This document shows positions 32,389 to 40,590 of a stretch of 64,000 bases of DNA, piece after piece. Location: the NCBI RefSeq assembly GCF_041435495.1, contig NZ_CP108644.1, positions 7,921,501 through 7,985,500 on the forward strand. Direction: 5' to 3'. The position numbers and the translations under genes are program-made. Under the pieces are notes generated by a model, which was not told the origin of the DNA, did not search any database, and saw nothing but the letters and a program-made list of their open reading frames with translations. Source of the stretch: Streptomyces sp. NBC_01116 (GTDB lineage Bacteria > Actinomycetota > Actinomycetes > Streptomycetales > Streptomycetaceae). Each line of letters begins with the position of its first letter. Within the stretch, counting starts at the first letter, position 1.

Positions 32389-34202
32389 CGGGGGGCTCCG
32401 TTCGGTTCGTGGCGGTCGGTGGCGGGAGCGGTGCCGGAGGTGGTGTCGTACGCCGTGCCCGAAGTGGCGGCGGCAGTGGTGGCACACGGAGCGGTGCCGG
32501 CTTCCGCCGACAGGTCGACGACCCGGTCGCAGGCGGAGAGCAGGATGCCGCTGGTGGTGACCAGCAGCGTGGTCGTGGGCAGGGCACGCAGGCCCTCGGC
32601 GATGCGCTGCTCGGTCGCCGGGTCGACGGCGGTGGTCGGCTCGTCGAGGACCACGACCTCCGCCCCGGTGTGCAGCGCCCGGGCCATCAGCAGCCGCTGG
32701 CGCTGCCCGCCGGAGAGCTTGCGTCCCCGTTCGCCGACGTCGCGCCCGTCCCCGCCGATGTCCTCGATCACGTCGTCGAGCATCGTCGCCCGCAGCACGG
32801 CGGGGTCCGGGTCACCGCCCGGGGGGACGAGGTTCGACCGCAGCGTGCCGGAGAACACCGCGCCGTGGTGGGGCGGCGCGGCGATCAACTCCCGTACCCG
32901 CTCCGGCCCCAGCTCGACCGCGTCGACGCCGCCCACCAGGAGTTCACCGCGGGCGAGCGGCACGCGGTAGCCGAGCCGGTCGGCGAGATCCCGGGCCGTG
33001 CCCGGCCGGCCGGGCACGACGCCGACGAGCTCGCCGCGCCCCAGCCGCACCGGCTCGTCGTGGCCGGGCGGGTGCCAGAGCAGCGCCGGGGCGGTGGGGT
33101 CGGCCGGATCCCCGGGCCGGCCGCCCCGGGGGCCGGGGGCGGCGTCGATCAGGGGCGGTTCGTTGATGAGGTCGCTGAGCCGGCGGGCGGAGGCGCGCTT
33201 GTGGATCCAGTTGGAGGCGAAGGTGCCCACGTGGGCGAGCGAGCCCTGGAGGTACTGGGCGAGGCCCAGGACGGTGACGAGCTGACCGATCGTGATGCCG
33301 CCGTCGAGAGCGAGATGTCCGGAGGCGGTGGCGAGCACGGCCAGGAAGAGCCCGGACAGCAGGAGGCTCACGCTGGAGTACGTCAGTACCGACCGCGCGG
33401 CGGCGACGGCGCCCCGGCGCGACTCCTGGCTCGCGACGCGGTAGCGGCGGGCCGCCTCGGCGCGGGCGTTCATGCCGGTGACCACCCGCAGGCCGGTGAT
33501 CATGTCCGTGGCCACGTCACCGGCCCGGGCCGCCGAGCTCTGCTCGGCCAGCCCCCGTGCCTCCAGCGGCATCGAGATCCGGCGCATGACCAGCAGCAGC
33601 AGGACGGTGCCGGCGATCACCCCGGCGCCGAGCGGGAGGGAGATCAGCACCAGGACGGCCGACGCCGTCAGGATGGCGGTGATCGTGGACGCCTGCTGGA
33701 CGACGCTCCAGGAGACCCCGGCGACCCGGTAGGTGTCGGAGGAGACCAACGAGAGCGCCTCGCCCGCCCCGGGCGGCCTCCGCAGCGAGCGCGGGTCCAG
33801 CAGCCTGGCCATCGTCCGCAGGCGCAGCGCCTGTTCGCCGTATCCGTAGACGGTCACCATCGCGGACGAGGCCCGCTGGTACGACAGGGACAGCAGCGTG
33901 AACACCCCGGCGAGCACGGTCAGCCACCCGAGGAGGGCCGGGCCGTCGGAAGGGGCGAGCGCCCGGTCGATGACGACCCCGACGAGGACCGGCACCAGGG
34001 CCTCGCACAGCTGATGGACCATGAACGCGGCCGTGGTGAGACCGAGCCGCAGGCCGCGACCGTCCCGCACGAGCGCGGTACGGAACAGCGCCTGTACGGA
34101 GGCGGGTTCGGGCTCCTGGCCCGCCTCGGGCGCGCGGGGCCCGAGGCCCTTCCCCGGGTGGTCCGCTGCCGGGGGCCGGGCCGCCGGGATCGTGGTGCTC
34201 AC
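32385..34202 (-). CDS. ABC half-transporter (TMD-NBD), degenerate-ATPase partner of a heterodimer
   Basis: A 605-residue half transporter with six membrane helices up to about residue 330. Its NBD has a perfect signature (KLSGGQRQRLLMARAL, about 494) and Walker B with Glu (VVVLDEPTTAVD, about 516). The Walker A has become VPGRPGTARD (about 394) without Lys, the Q-loop lacks Gln, and the H-loop His is replaced in VTTSGILLS. Paired with the downstream half transporter it can form only one canonical ATP site. GTG 34202 is preceded by GAGGAG; the open frame extends further back to 35051 as a shadow of the permease gene. The C-terminus is Thr/Ala-rich. Confidence 0.86.
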   Translation of the reverse strand: MSTTIPAARPPAADHPGKGLGPRAPEAGQEPEPASVQALFRTALVRDGRGLRLGLTTAAFMVHQLCEALVPVLVGVVIDRALAPSDGPALLGWLTVLAGVFTLLSLSYQRASSAMVTVYGYGEQALRLRTMARLLDPRSLRRPPGAGEALSLVSSDTYRVAGVSWSVVQQASTITAILTASAVLVLISLPLGAGVIAGTVLLLLVMRRISMPLEARGLAEQSSAARAGDVATDMITGLRVVTGMNARAEAARRYRVASQESRRGAVAAARSVLTYSSVSLLLSGLFLAVLATASGHLALDGGITIGQLVTVLGLAQYLQGSLAHVGTFASNWIHKRASARRLSDLINEPPLIDAAPGPRGGRPGDPADPTAPALLWHPPGHDEPVRLGRGELVGVVPGRPGTARDLADRLGYRVPLARGELLVGGVDAVELGPERVRELIAAPPHHGAVFSGTLRSNLVPPGGDPDPAVLRATMLDDVIEDIGGDGRDVGERGRKLSGGQRQRLLMARALHTGAEVVVLDEPTTAVDPATEQRIAEGLRALPTTTLLVTTSGILLSACDRVVDLSAEAGTAPCATTAAATSGTAYDTTSGTAPATDRHEPNGAPR

Positions 34203-34261
34203 AGGTCGCTCCTCGGGAGGTAAAGGGGTGGGCCGCGCGGGTGGAGGCGTCCGCCGGGCGG

Positions 34262-35395
34262 TCATCGGCGGCGGCCCGCGTACTGGCGGGCGAGCAGCCA
34301 GGCCAGGTAGGCGCCGCCGACGCACACCGTGACGACGCCGACCGGCAGGTCGATGCGCTGGGCCAGGTAGTCCGCGCCGACCAGGACGGCCGCCCCGGCG
34401 AGGGCGGCGGGGACGATGCGCAGGGTGGTCGGACTCCGGGTCAGACGCTGGGCGATCTGCGGAGCGGCGAGGGCGATGAAGGCGATCGGGCCCGCCGCCG
34501 CGGTCACCAGCGCGGTGAGCGCCACGCCGACGACGGTGGCGGTCAGCCGGGCGCGCTGGGCACGCACTCCCAGCGCGACGGCGGCGTCGTCCCCCATCTC
34601 CAGATGGACCAGGGGCCGTACGACGAGGGCGGAGCCGATCAGCAGAACGGCGAACACGGCTGCGGTCGCGCGCAGTTGGTCGAAGCCGAGCCCGCTGAGG
34701 GAACCGGCGCCCCAGGTGGCCGCGAGCATCGCCTGCTGCGGGCTGACGGAGAGGAGCAGCATCGACGTGAGCGAGCCGAGGAACGCGCCTACGGCGATGC
34801 CGACGATGATCAGCCGGAACGGCCGCAGCCCGCCGCGGTAGGCCAGCAGGTACACCAGCAGTGCCGTCAGGGCCCCGCCGATCAGGGAACCCGACGCCAC
34901 CGCCAGGTAGTTGGCCGTGCCGAGCAGGAGCATCACGACACTCGCGCCCGCGTACGAACCGGAGGCGAAGCCGATGACGTCGGGGGAGCCGAGCGGATTC
35001 TTGGTGAGCGACTGGAACAGGGCGCCGCTGATCGCGAGGGCCGCTCCGCACACCACGGCGAACAGCAGCCTCGGCAGCCGCCAGGTCACCACGACGAGGC
35101 GGGCCCGGGGGTCGGCGTCCGGGTCGAGGAGGGCGGACAGCACCTGGAGGGGCGTCAGGCTGATCGACCCGGAGCCCAGGGTCAGGACGCCCAGGGCGGC
35201 GACCACGACGGCCAGGACGGCGCAGACGAACAAGGCCCGCCGGTCCACGCGCAGCGCCACCCCGCCGCGCCGCAGGGTCCAGGTGGCCCGGCCGGAGCCG
35301 ACCTTGCCGGGCGGTCGGACCGGACCCCGCGTCCGTGCGGCCCCGGCGGTCGGCGGCGCGGTCCGGGGCGGTTGGGACGCGGTGCGGGTGCTCAC
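34262..35395 (-). CDS. FecCD family iron-siderophore ABC permease, second subunit
   Basis: A 377-residue permease with nine or ten hydrophobic helices and the BtuC/FecCD hallmarks: RLPRLLFAVVCGAALAISGALFQSLTKNPLGSPDVIGF and, near the end, GPIAFIALAAPQIAQRLT followed by GADYLAQRI. An Arg/Pro-rich 40-residue cytosolic leader precedes helix 1. Its GTG start overlaps the upstream permease stop in GTGA, so the two subunits are coupled. No FecE-type ATPase gene is present in the operon. Confidence 0.92.
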   Translation of the reverse strand: MSTRTASQPPRTAPPTAGAARTRGPVRPPGKVGSGRATWTLRRGGVALRVDRRALFVCAVLAVVVAALGVLTLGSGSISLTPLQVLSALLDPDADPRARLVVVTWRLPRLLFAVVCGAALAISGALFQSLTKNPLGSPDVIGFASGSYAGASVVMLLLGTANYLAVASGSLIGGALTALLVYLLAYRGGLRPFRLIIVGIAVGAFLGSLTSMLLLSVSPQQAMLAATWGAGSLSGLGFDQLRATAAVFAVLLIGSALVVRPLVHLEMGDDAAVALGVRAQRARLTATVVGVALTALVTAAAGPIAFIALAAPQIAQRLTRSPTTLRIVPAALAGAAVLVGADYLAQRIDLPVGVVTVCVGGAYLAWLLARQYAGRRR

Positions 35396-36471
35396 AGGGT
35401 GCTCACCTTCCGCCGCCGGACGAGGGCGACGAGGACGGGGGCGCCGACGAGCGCCGTGACGAGGCCGACCCGCAGCTCCCCGGAGGGCAGCACCACCCGG
35501 CCGATGATGTCGGCGGTCAGCAGGAAGGCGGGGGCGACGATGACGGTGACCGGCAGGATCCAGCGCTGGTCGGGCCCCACGAACCAGCGCACGATGTGCG
35601 GCACCATGAGCCCGACGAACGAGATCGGACCGGCGACGGCGACCGCTGTTCCGGCCAGCAGCGTGACGGCCAGGACCACCGAGACCCTGGTCACCGCCAG
35701 GCGCGTACCCAGGGAGCGGGCGATGTCGTCGCCGAGCGCGAGGGCGTTGAGCGCCCCCGCGCTGAGCAGCCCGAGCAGGAGACCGGCGCCGATGAGCGGC
35801 AGGGCGACCGGCAGGATGTCCAGCGACCGCCCGCCGATGGAGCCGACGCCCCAGAAGCGCATGACGTCGAAGGTGGTCGTGCTCTTGAGCGCCATGGCGC
35901 TGGTGAATCCGCCGCACACGGCGGTGAACGCGACCCCCGCCAGGGTGAGTTTGACCGGTGTGCCGCGATCCGCCCCGATCGAGCCGAGGGCGTAGACGAG
36001 AACGGTCAGCCCGAACGCCCCGCCCAGGGCGAACCAGATGAACTGTCCGGCGGCCGTGTATCCGAGCACGGCGACCGCGAACGTCACCGCGAGGCTCGCC
36101 CCCGCGTTGACGCCGAGGATGCCGGGGTCGGCCAGGGGATTGCGGGTGAACGCCTGGATCAGCGCGCCGCTGAGGCCGAGAGCCGCGCCGGTCACCAGCC
36201 CGATCACGGTGCGCGGGACGCGTAGTTCGCGCACCATGACGTGCTCGTCGGAGTCGTCGAAGTGGAGCAGCGCGTCCCACACGGTGCCGGGTGCGATGGC
36301 GCGCGCCCCGATCATCACGCTGAGGACGGCGACGACGAGGAGCAGGGCGGCGGCGGTGAGCAGGATCAGCGGCCGGTGCCGGTGGCGCCGGGCCGGGCCC
36401 GCGTCGTCGCGCGGGCCCGGCGCGGTGCGCTCGGCGGCGGTGAGGTCACCCGTGGGCGGGGCGGTCGTCAT
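35392..36471 (-). CDS. FecCD family iron-siderophore ABC permease, first subunit
   Basis: A 359-residue permease. Family marks are VPRTVIGLVTGAALGLSGALIQAFTRNPLADPGILGVNAGAS and AGPISFVGLMVPHIVRWFVG, the cytosolic coupling helix. About ten membrane helices follow a 35-residue charged leader. It lies 47 bases downstream of the siderophore-binding lipoprotein gene and overlaps the second permease, so the three form one uptake unit for ferric siderophores. Confidence 0.93.
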   Translation of the reverse strand: MTTAPPTGDLTAAERTAPGPRDDAGPARRHRHRPLILLTAAALLLVVAVLSVMIGARAIAPGTVWDALLHFDDSDEHVMVRELRVPRTVIGLVTGAALGLSGALIQAFTRNPLADPGILGVNAGASLAVTFAVAVLGYTAAGQFIWFALGGAFGLTVLVYALGSIGADRGTPVKLTLAGVAFTAVCGGFTSAMALKSTTTFDVMRFWGVGSIGGRSLDILPVALPLIGAGLLLGLLSAGALNALALGDDIARSLGTRLAVTRVSVVLAVTLLAGTAVAVAGPISFVGLMVPHIVRWFVGPDQRWILPVTVIVAPAFLLTADIIGRVVLPSGELRVGLVTALVGAPVLVALVRRRKVSTL

Positions 36472-36518
36472 GGTTGTCCTTGGGGGAGGGCGTCACCTGG
36501 GCGGAGCGGGGACGGGGT

Positions 36519-37607
36519 TCAGGAGCCCGCGCCGGCGGTGCCCCGGCCCGCCACGGCGTCGGCGAGCAGGGGGACGTAACGGTCGATCGCCCACGGGATG
36601 GAGAGCACCGAGGGGCCGCTGGTGGCCATGCCCATGGTGGCGTCCTGGACGAAGGCGTACTTGCGCTCGGCGATCGGCTTCCAGCGGGTGAAGAGCGGGT
36701 CCTTCAGCGTGTGCTCGACCTCCTCGGCCCCGTTGGCCCAGGCGACGAAGATGTCGGCGTCGATCGTGTCGAGCTTCTCCAGGCTGATGCCGCCGTACCA
36801 GTTGGTGCCCTTGACGGTGGAGGCGATCTTCTCCATCGAGGGGGTGTTCTCGAAGCCCATCTCGGTGAGGAGGCGGACCCGGGCGTCGTAGTCGATGTAG
36901 AGGCCGAGGTCGGTGGAGCCGGGCGCGAGGGCCAGCCCGTAGGCGAACGTGGTGTCCTTGAACTCCGGGTGGTCCTTCGCCACCCCGGCCAGCTGCCCCT
37001 GGACGTCGGTGACGAGGCTCTCGGCCTTGCCGGTCTCGCCCAGAGCCGTGCCGATGGTCCGGGTCATCTCCTGCCACGTTCCGCCGTCCCACGGCTTCTT
37101 GAGATAGGGGAGGGTCGGGGCGATCTGGGAGAGCCGCTTGTAGTCGACGTCGGAGATGCCGGAGTACAGGCCGACGATCAGGTCGGGTTCCAGCGCGAGG
37201 ATCTGCTCGAAGTCGATCTCGCCCGCGTCACCGTAGTTGAGGGTCTCGGGCAGCGGCCCGCCGAGCTTCTCGACCGTGCTGCGGAACCACGGGGTGTAGC
37301 CCTGCTTGTCGCCGCCCCACTGCTTGTCCACGCCGACGGGCACGGTGCCGAGTGCCGCGACCACGTCCAGGGACATCCAGCTGACCGCCACGACGCGCTT
37401 CGGCTTCTGCTTGATCGTCGTGCTTCCGTGGCCGTGCTCGATGGTCACGGGAAACGCGGCCGACTTCCCCCCGGACTTCGCCTCCGGGGCGTCGGAGCCG
37501 GACGTGGTGCCACCGCAGCCCGCCAGGACGACGACCGCGGCGACCGCCACCGTCAGGGCGCGGACCAGGGCGCCCGGCCCGCGTCGGGCCGGGATGAATA
37601 TCGACAT
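36519..37607 (-). CDS. siderophore-binding lipoprotein (FecB/FhuD type)
   Basis: A 362-residue binding protein anchored outside the membrane. The lipoprotein signal (MSIFIPARRG, hydrophobic core, LAGC with Cys31) is followed by a Gly/Ser linker and the TIKQKPKRVVAVSWMSLDVVAALG motif of the class III binding fold. The central LEPDLIVGLYSG segment is also typical. ATG 37607 is chosen because AAGGAG lies upstream; the open frame extends 36 codons further back without signal-peptide sense. An iron-box-like sequence lies at 37623. It delivers ferric siderophore to the two FecCD permeases. Confidence 0.92.
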   Translation of the reverse strand: MSIFIPARRGPGALVRALTVAVAAVVVLAGCGGTTSGSDAPEAKSGGKSAAFPVTIEHGHGSTTIKQKPKRVVAVSWMSLDVVAALGTVPVGVDKQWGGDKQGYTPWFRSTVEKLGGPLPETLNYGDAGEIDFEQILALEPDLIVGLYSGISDVDYKRLSQIAPTLPYLKKPWDGGTWQEMTRTIGTALGETGKAESLVTDVQGQLAGVAKDHPEFKDTTFAYGLALAPGSTDLGLYIDYDARVRLLTEMGFENTPSMEKIASTVKGTNWYGGISLEKLDTIDADIFVAWANGAEEVEHTLKDPLFTRWKPIAERKYAFVQDATMGMATSGPSVLSIPWAIDRYVPLLADAVAGRGTAGAGS

Positions 37608-37622
37608 GTCTCTCCTTGATTC

Positions 37623-37641
37623 CGAGGTAAGGCAACCCTCA
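37623..37641. promoter_or_regulatory. iron-box-like site upstream of the siderophore-binding gene
   Basis: Matches the DmdR1/IdeR consensus TTAGGTTAGGCTAACCTAA at 13 of 19 positions (core GAGGTAAGGC). It lies 16 bases upstream of the ATG. It would make the uptake operon iron-repressed. Confidence 0.6.
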
Positions 37642-37775
37642 CCTGGAGAGACATTAGGAAGGCCGGAGTCGTTCAGGGGTCGCGTACCGGCCAGGGTGTG
37701 TCGCGAATCGGCCACCCTGCGGATGGGCCTCAGCCCGCGGCGTCGCGGTGGTCGGAGGCGGCGGGCGGCCGGGGG

Positions 37776-38633
37776 TCAGCGGGCGGCCGGCGCCGGAGCG
37801 GCCTGCTCGCGCAGGTACTCCGTCGGGCTGGCGCCGGTGACCCGGCGGAAGGCCGCGCAGAACGCGCTGGTGGTGGCGTAACCGCTGCGGTGGGCCACGA
37901 GGTTGACCGGGTGCCCCTGGGCGAGCAGGGCCGTGGCGGCGGACATGCGGACCAGTGAGCGCCACCGGGCGAACGGCATGCCGACGTCGCGGCTGAACGT
38001 CCGGGTGACGGTGCGTACGCTCAGCGCGTGCCTGGCCGCCCAGCCCTCCACGGAGAGGTCGCTCTCCGGGTCGCGCATGACGTCGTCCGCCAGCACCTGG
38101 ATGCGCCGGTCCTCCGGCACGGGCACCTCGATCGCCGGAAGGGTGTCCTCCTCCAGCATTTCGATGACGACGCGCTGCGTCCGCAGCCGGAGGTCGTCGG
38201 GCATCGCGGTCGCGTCGAGGTGCAGCAGCATCTCCTGGAGCGCGCGGCCCACCCGCATCGGGCGGGCGGCGGACCACCCCGGCGGGACGGCCCGTCGCGC
38301 CACGTAGGTGTAGCAGCTGATGCCGCCCGCCTCGTGGGAGGCCGCGTGCGGCGTGCCGGGGGGAAGCCAGGCGCCCTGCCCCGGGAGCAGCCGGCGCACG
38401 GTGGCGCGGGTGCGCAGGGTGATCGAGCCGGTGTGCGGCCAGACCAGCAGTGCGTCGGTGTGCGTGTGCACGCCCGAGGTCACCGGCCCTGTCGGTTCGG
38501 AGTCGTCGAACACCGCGGTGGTGAGCAGATACGGCTCGGCCACCTCGGCCCCGCCGGCCGGGGGTTCGGCCCAGGCCTGCGAGGCCGTCGAGGTGGCCTC
38601 GACGTGCGGGTGGCGGGAGGCGGCGGTCGGCAT
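37776..38633 (-). CDS. AraC family transcriptional regulator of the iron locus
   Basis: A 285-residue regulator. The N-terminal part is a cupin sensor (HTHTDALLVWPHTGSITL, LLPGQGAWLPPGTPHAA). The C-terminal third has the two AraC helix-turn-helix motifs (LSVEGWAARHALSVRTVTRTFSRDVGMPFARWR and NLVAHRSGYATTSAFCAAFRRVTGASPTEYL). It resembles iron-siderophore regulators that sense the ligand and activate the transport genes next door. An iron-box-like palindrome covers the bases immediately before its ATG. It is in the same direction as the uptake genes and 168 bases upstream of the lipoprotein gene. Confidence 0.88.
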   Translation of the reverse strand: MPTAASRHPHVEATSTASQAWAEPPAGGAEVAEPYLLTTAVFDDSEPTGPVTSGVHTHTDALLVWPHTGSITLRTRATVRRLLPGQGAWLPPGTPHAASHEAGGISCYTYVARRAVPPGWSAARPMRVGRALQEMLLHLDATAMPDDLRLRTQRVVIEMLEEDTLPAIEVPVPEDRRIQVLADDVMRDPESDLSVEGWAARHALSVRTVTRTFSRDVGMPFARWRSLVRMSAATALLAQGHPVNLVAHRSGYATTSAFCAAFRRVTGASPTEYLREQAAPAPAAR

Positions 38634-38637
38634 GAAG

Positions 38638-38656
38638 TTAGGTTACCCTAACCATC
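38638..38656. promoter_or_regulatory. iron-box palindrome immediately upstream of the AraC gene
   Basis: TTAGGTTACCCTAACC, with perfect arms GGTTA and TAACC. It agrees with 14 of 19 positions of the DmdR1/IdeR consensus. It ends only four bases before the ATG, so the promoter must overlap it and the transcript is likely to be leaderless or nearly so. Confidence 0.72.
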
Positions 38657-38740
38657 CCGGGCGGTCGCTCGGCGGCGATGGAGGCGGTCCTGGTCATCGC
38701 GGGCCACGTACGGCCGGCCGGTGGGGGTCGGGGCGCGGGC

Positions 38741-39154
38741 TCAGGACAGCCTCGGCCAAGGTGTCGACGGCGGTCCGTACGCCGCCGCCAACGCGTTCTG
38801 GACGGCTTGTCGCCCCACTTGCCGGAACGCGCGGGGGTGGGAGTCCACTTCGTGCACCTTGATGGACCGCAGGACGACCGCGACCGCCACCGTGGTGCCG
38901 GGGTTCAGCGTCGCGAACTCCTCCAGCTCCTCGCGCACGCCGGAGCCGAAGGCCTCCTGCAACTCGGTGACCCGGGCGTCCGGCCAGCCCGGCACCGTGC
39001 ACGTGTCCGCCGTCCCGAACCGCACTCCCTCCGCGCGGGGTTCGAAGTCCGCCACCGCCAGGGCGAAGGAGGACGGGCAGCCGGCCTGCCGGGCGTACAC
39101 GGCCTTGACCGCGGACAGGGTGCGGGGAGGGAAGGTCCTCGGCTCGGTGGTCAT
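38741..39154 (-). CDS. stand-alone protein resembling EF-G domain IV (uncertain)
   Basis: A 137-residue soluble protein. The second half, VAVAVVLRSIKVHEVDSHPRAFRQVGRQAV, follows the strand-helix pattern of elongation factor G domain IV (there 'VTLxDGxYHEVDSSEMAFKxAxxMA'). No GTPase domain or other EF-G part is nearby, so if the reading is right this is an isolated domain. ATG 39154 follows a GGTGG site; a GTG at 39163 is the alternative. It is in the same direction as the dimethylargininase gene 63 bases upstream. The role is unknown. Confidence 0.5.
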   Translation of the reverse strand: MTTEPRTFPPRTLSAVKAVYARQAGCPSSFALAVADFEPRAEGVRFGTADTCTVPGWPDARVTELQEAFGSGVREELEEFATLNPGTTVAVAVVLRSIKVHEVDSHPRAFRQVGRQAVQNALAAAYGPPSTPWPRLS

Positions 39155-39217
39155 GCGTGCCACCGTATCGACGCACCGGCGGCCTCCCCACGGAATTCTC
39201 GTGGGGAGGCCGTCCGC

Positions 39218-40030
39218 TCAGGCGCCCCGGCGCAGCTCCAGGGTGCAGCACTTCACGCTGCCGCCCGCCTTGAGGAGCTCCGAGAGGTCCACGCCGACCG
39301 GGCGGAACCCGCGCTCGCGCAGCCGGCCGGCCAGATCCGTCGCGTTCTGCGGCAGCACCACGTTGTATCCGTCCGATGTCGCGTTCAGCCCGAACGCGGC
39401 CGCGTCGGCGGCGGAGGCGAGGAGGGCGTCCGGGAACAGCCGCCGCAGCACGGCCAGACTGCCGGGGGAGAAGGCCGCCGGATAGTAGGCGACCGTCTGT
39501 TCGTCGAGCACGGTCAGGGCGGTGTCCAGGTGGTAGTAGTCGGGGTCGACGAGCGTCAGCCCGATCACCGGGCGTCCGAAGTACTCCTGCGCCTCGTCGT
39601 GGGAGCGGGGATCGCTGCGGAACCCGGTGCCCGCCAGCAGCCGGTCGCCGGCCAGGAGGTAGTCGCCCTCGCCCTCGTTGACGAACGCGGCCGTGCGCGG
39701 TTGCGGGTATCCGTTGTCGTGCAGCCAGTCGCGGTAGGCCGGGCCCTCGGCGATGCGCTCGGCGTCGCGGAACCGGGCGACGAGGGCCCGCCCGTCGACG
39801 ACGGTCGCGCCGTTGGCCGCGAAGACCATGTCGGGGAGGCCGGGGACGGGGTCGATCGTGTCCACGGTGTGCCCGAGGTTCAGGTAGACCTCGCGCAGTC
39901 GCTCCCACTGGGCGATGGCCAAGGGGGTGTCGACGGGCTTCGTCGGGTCCATCCACGGGTTGATGGAGTAGACCACGTCGAAGTAGGTGGGCCGGCACAT
40001 GAGGTAGTGCCGGGCACGTGCGGTACGCAT
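39218..40030 (-). CDS. dimethylarginine dimethylaminohydrolase-like amidinohydrolase
   Basis: A 270-residue enzyme of the guanidino-modifying superfamily. It has the MCRPTYFDV beginning and the AANGATVVDGRALVARF segment. The catalytic YYHLDTAL His strand comes next, and Cys is found in the late GSVKCCTLEL motif, just as in DDAH. The family hydrolyses methylated arginines to citrulline, or is related to arginine deiminase. It has no obvious pathway partner here. The upstream 270 bases contain a lone iron-box-like sequence at 40299. Confidence 0.8.
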   Translation of the reverse strand: MRTARARHYLMCRPTYFDVVYSINPWMDPTKPVDTPLAIAQWERLREVYLNLGHTVDTIDPVPGLPDMVFAANGATVVDGRALVARFRDAERIAEGPAYRDWLHDNGYPQPRTAAFVNEGEGDYLLAGDRLLAGTGFRSDPRSHDEAQEYFGRPVIGLTLVDPDYYHLDTALTVLDEQTVAYYPAAFSPGSLAVLRRLFPDALLASAADAAAFGLNATSDGYNVVLPQNATDLAGRLRERGFRPVGVDLSELLKAGGSVKCCTLELRRGA

Positions 40031-40590
40031 GGGTGGGGTCCCGATCGTCAGGGGCGGCCGGTGTCATGGCCGCCCATCGAGGTGAAGTGCTCGGCCGCGG
40101 GCGGCTCGTGGCCGCCCGCGGTCCGTGCGCGCGTGATCGCCGGGCCGCGGGCGCGGCCGGAGCGGGCGTCGGCTCCGGTGGCGATCACGAGGTGATCGCC
40201 CTCGTGGTGGAGGAAGCGGCTCGGGGTGCCGTCGCGGCGCCTTCGGGTGCGACGGCGGATCCGAGGCTTCTCGGGAGAACGATCAACCGGCGCACAAGTA
40301 AAGCAAGGCTTACCTAAGAAAACAACGGTGCTTCTTCGCCGTGCCAGTTGAGCCCGTCGGCGTGGCGGCTGTCCGTAAACACCCTTGACCGATCGGCTGT
40401 TGAAGGTCGGTGTGCGTCATGCCGCGCCCTTCTCCGCCCCGCGTCCGACCGGGGGACCGATGGTGCCCGCCGCGCCCCGGCGCTACATTCCGGCGGACGG
40501 CGGGGAGCTCTCGGCGGCGAGGCCCTCGCGGCCGTACGGCTCCGGGAGATCCCGCGCCGGCCCCCCGAAACTTCGACGGACGGACTGCCC
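40031..40590. other. 560-base gap with an orphan iron box and a coding-like minus-strand tract
   Basis: No complete gene is supported. On the minus strand from about 40240 down to 40042 one frame has strong G/C third positions and a plausible protein (DGTPSRFLHHEGDHLV...HFTSMGG, then stop). It has no ATG, and the only GTG is internal. It may be the tail of a lost gene that the iron box at 40299 once controlled. Confidence 0.4.
40299..40317. promoter_or_regulatory. iron-box-like site without an obvious target gene
   Basis: On the minus strand it reads TTAGGTAAGCCTTGCTTTA, agreeing with 13 of 19 consensus positions and having a perfect left half. It is about 270 bases from the start of either flanking gene (dimethylargininase and amidohydrolase). 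Confidence 0.5.

Noticed and set aside
34203..35051. A 283-codon N-terminal extension of the ABC gene starting at 34202
   Set aside because: It overlaps the FecCD permease in another frame and has no homology; the GTG at 34202 has a good ribosome site.
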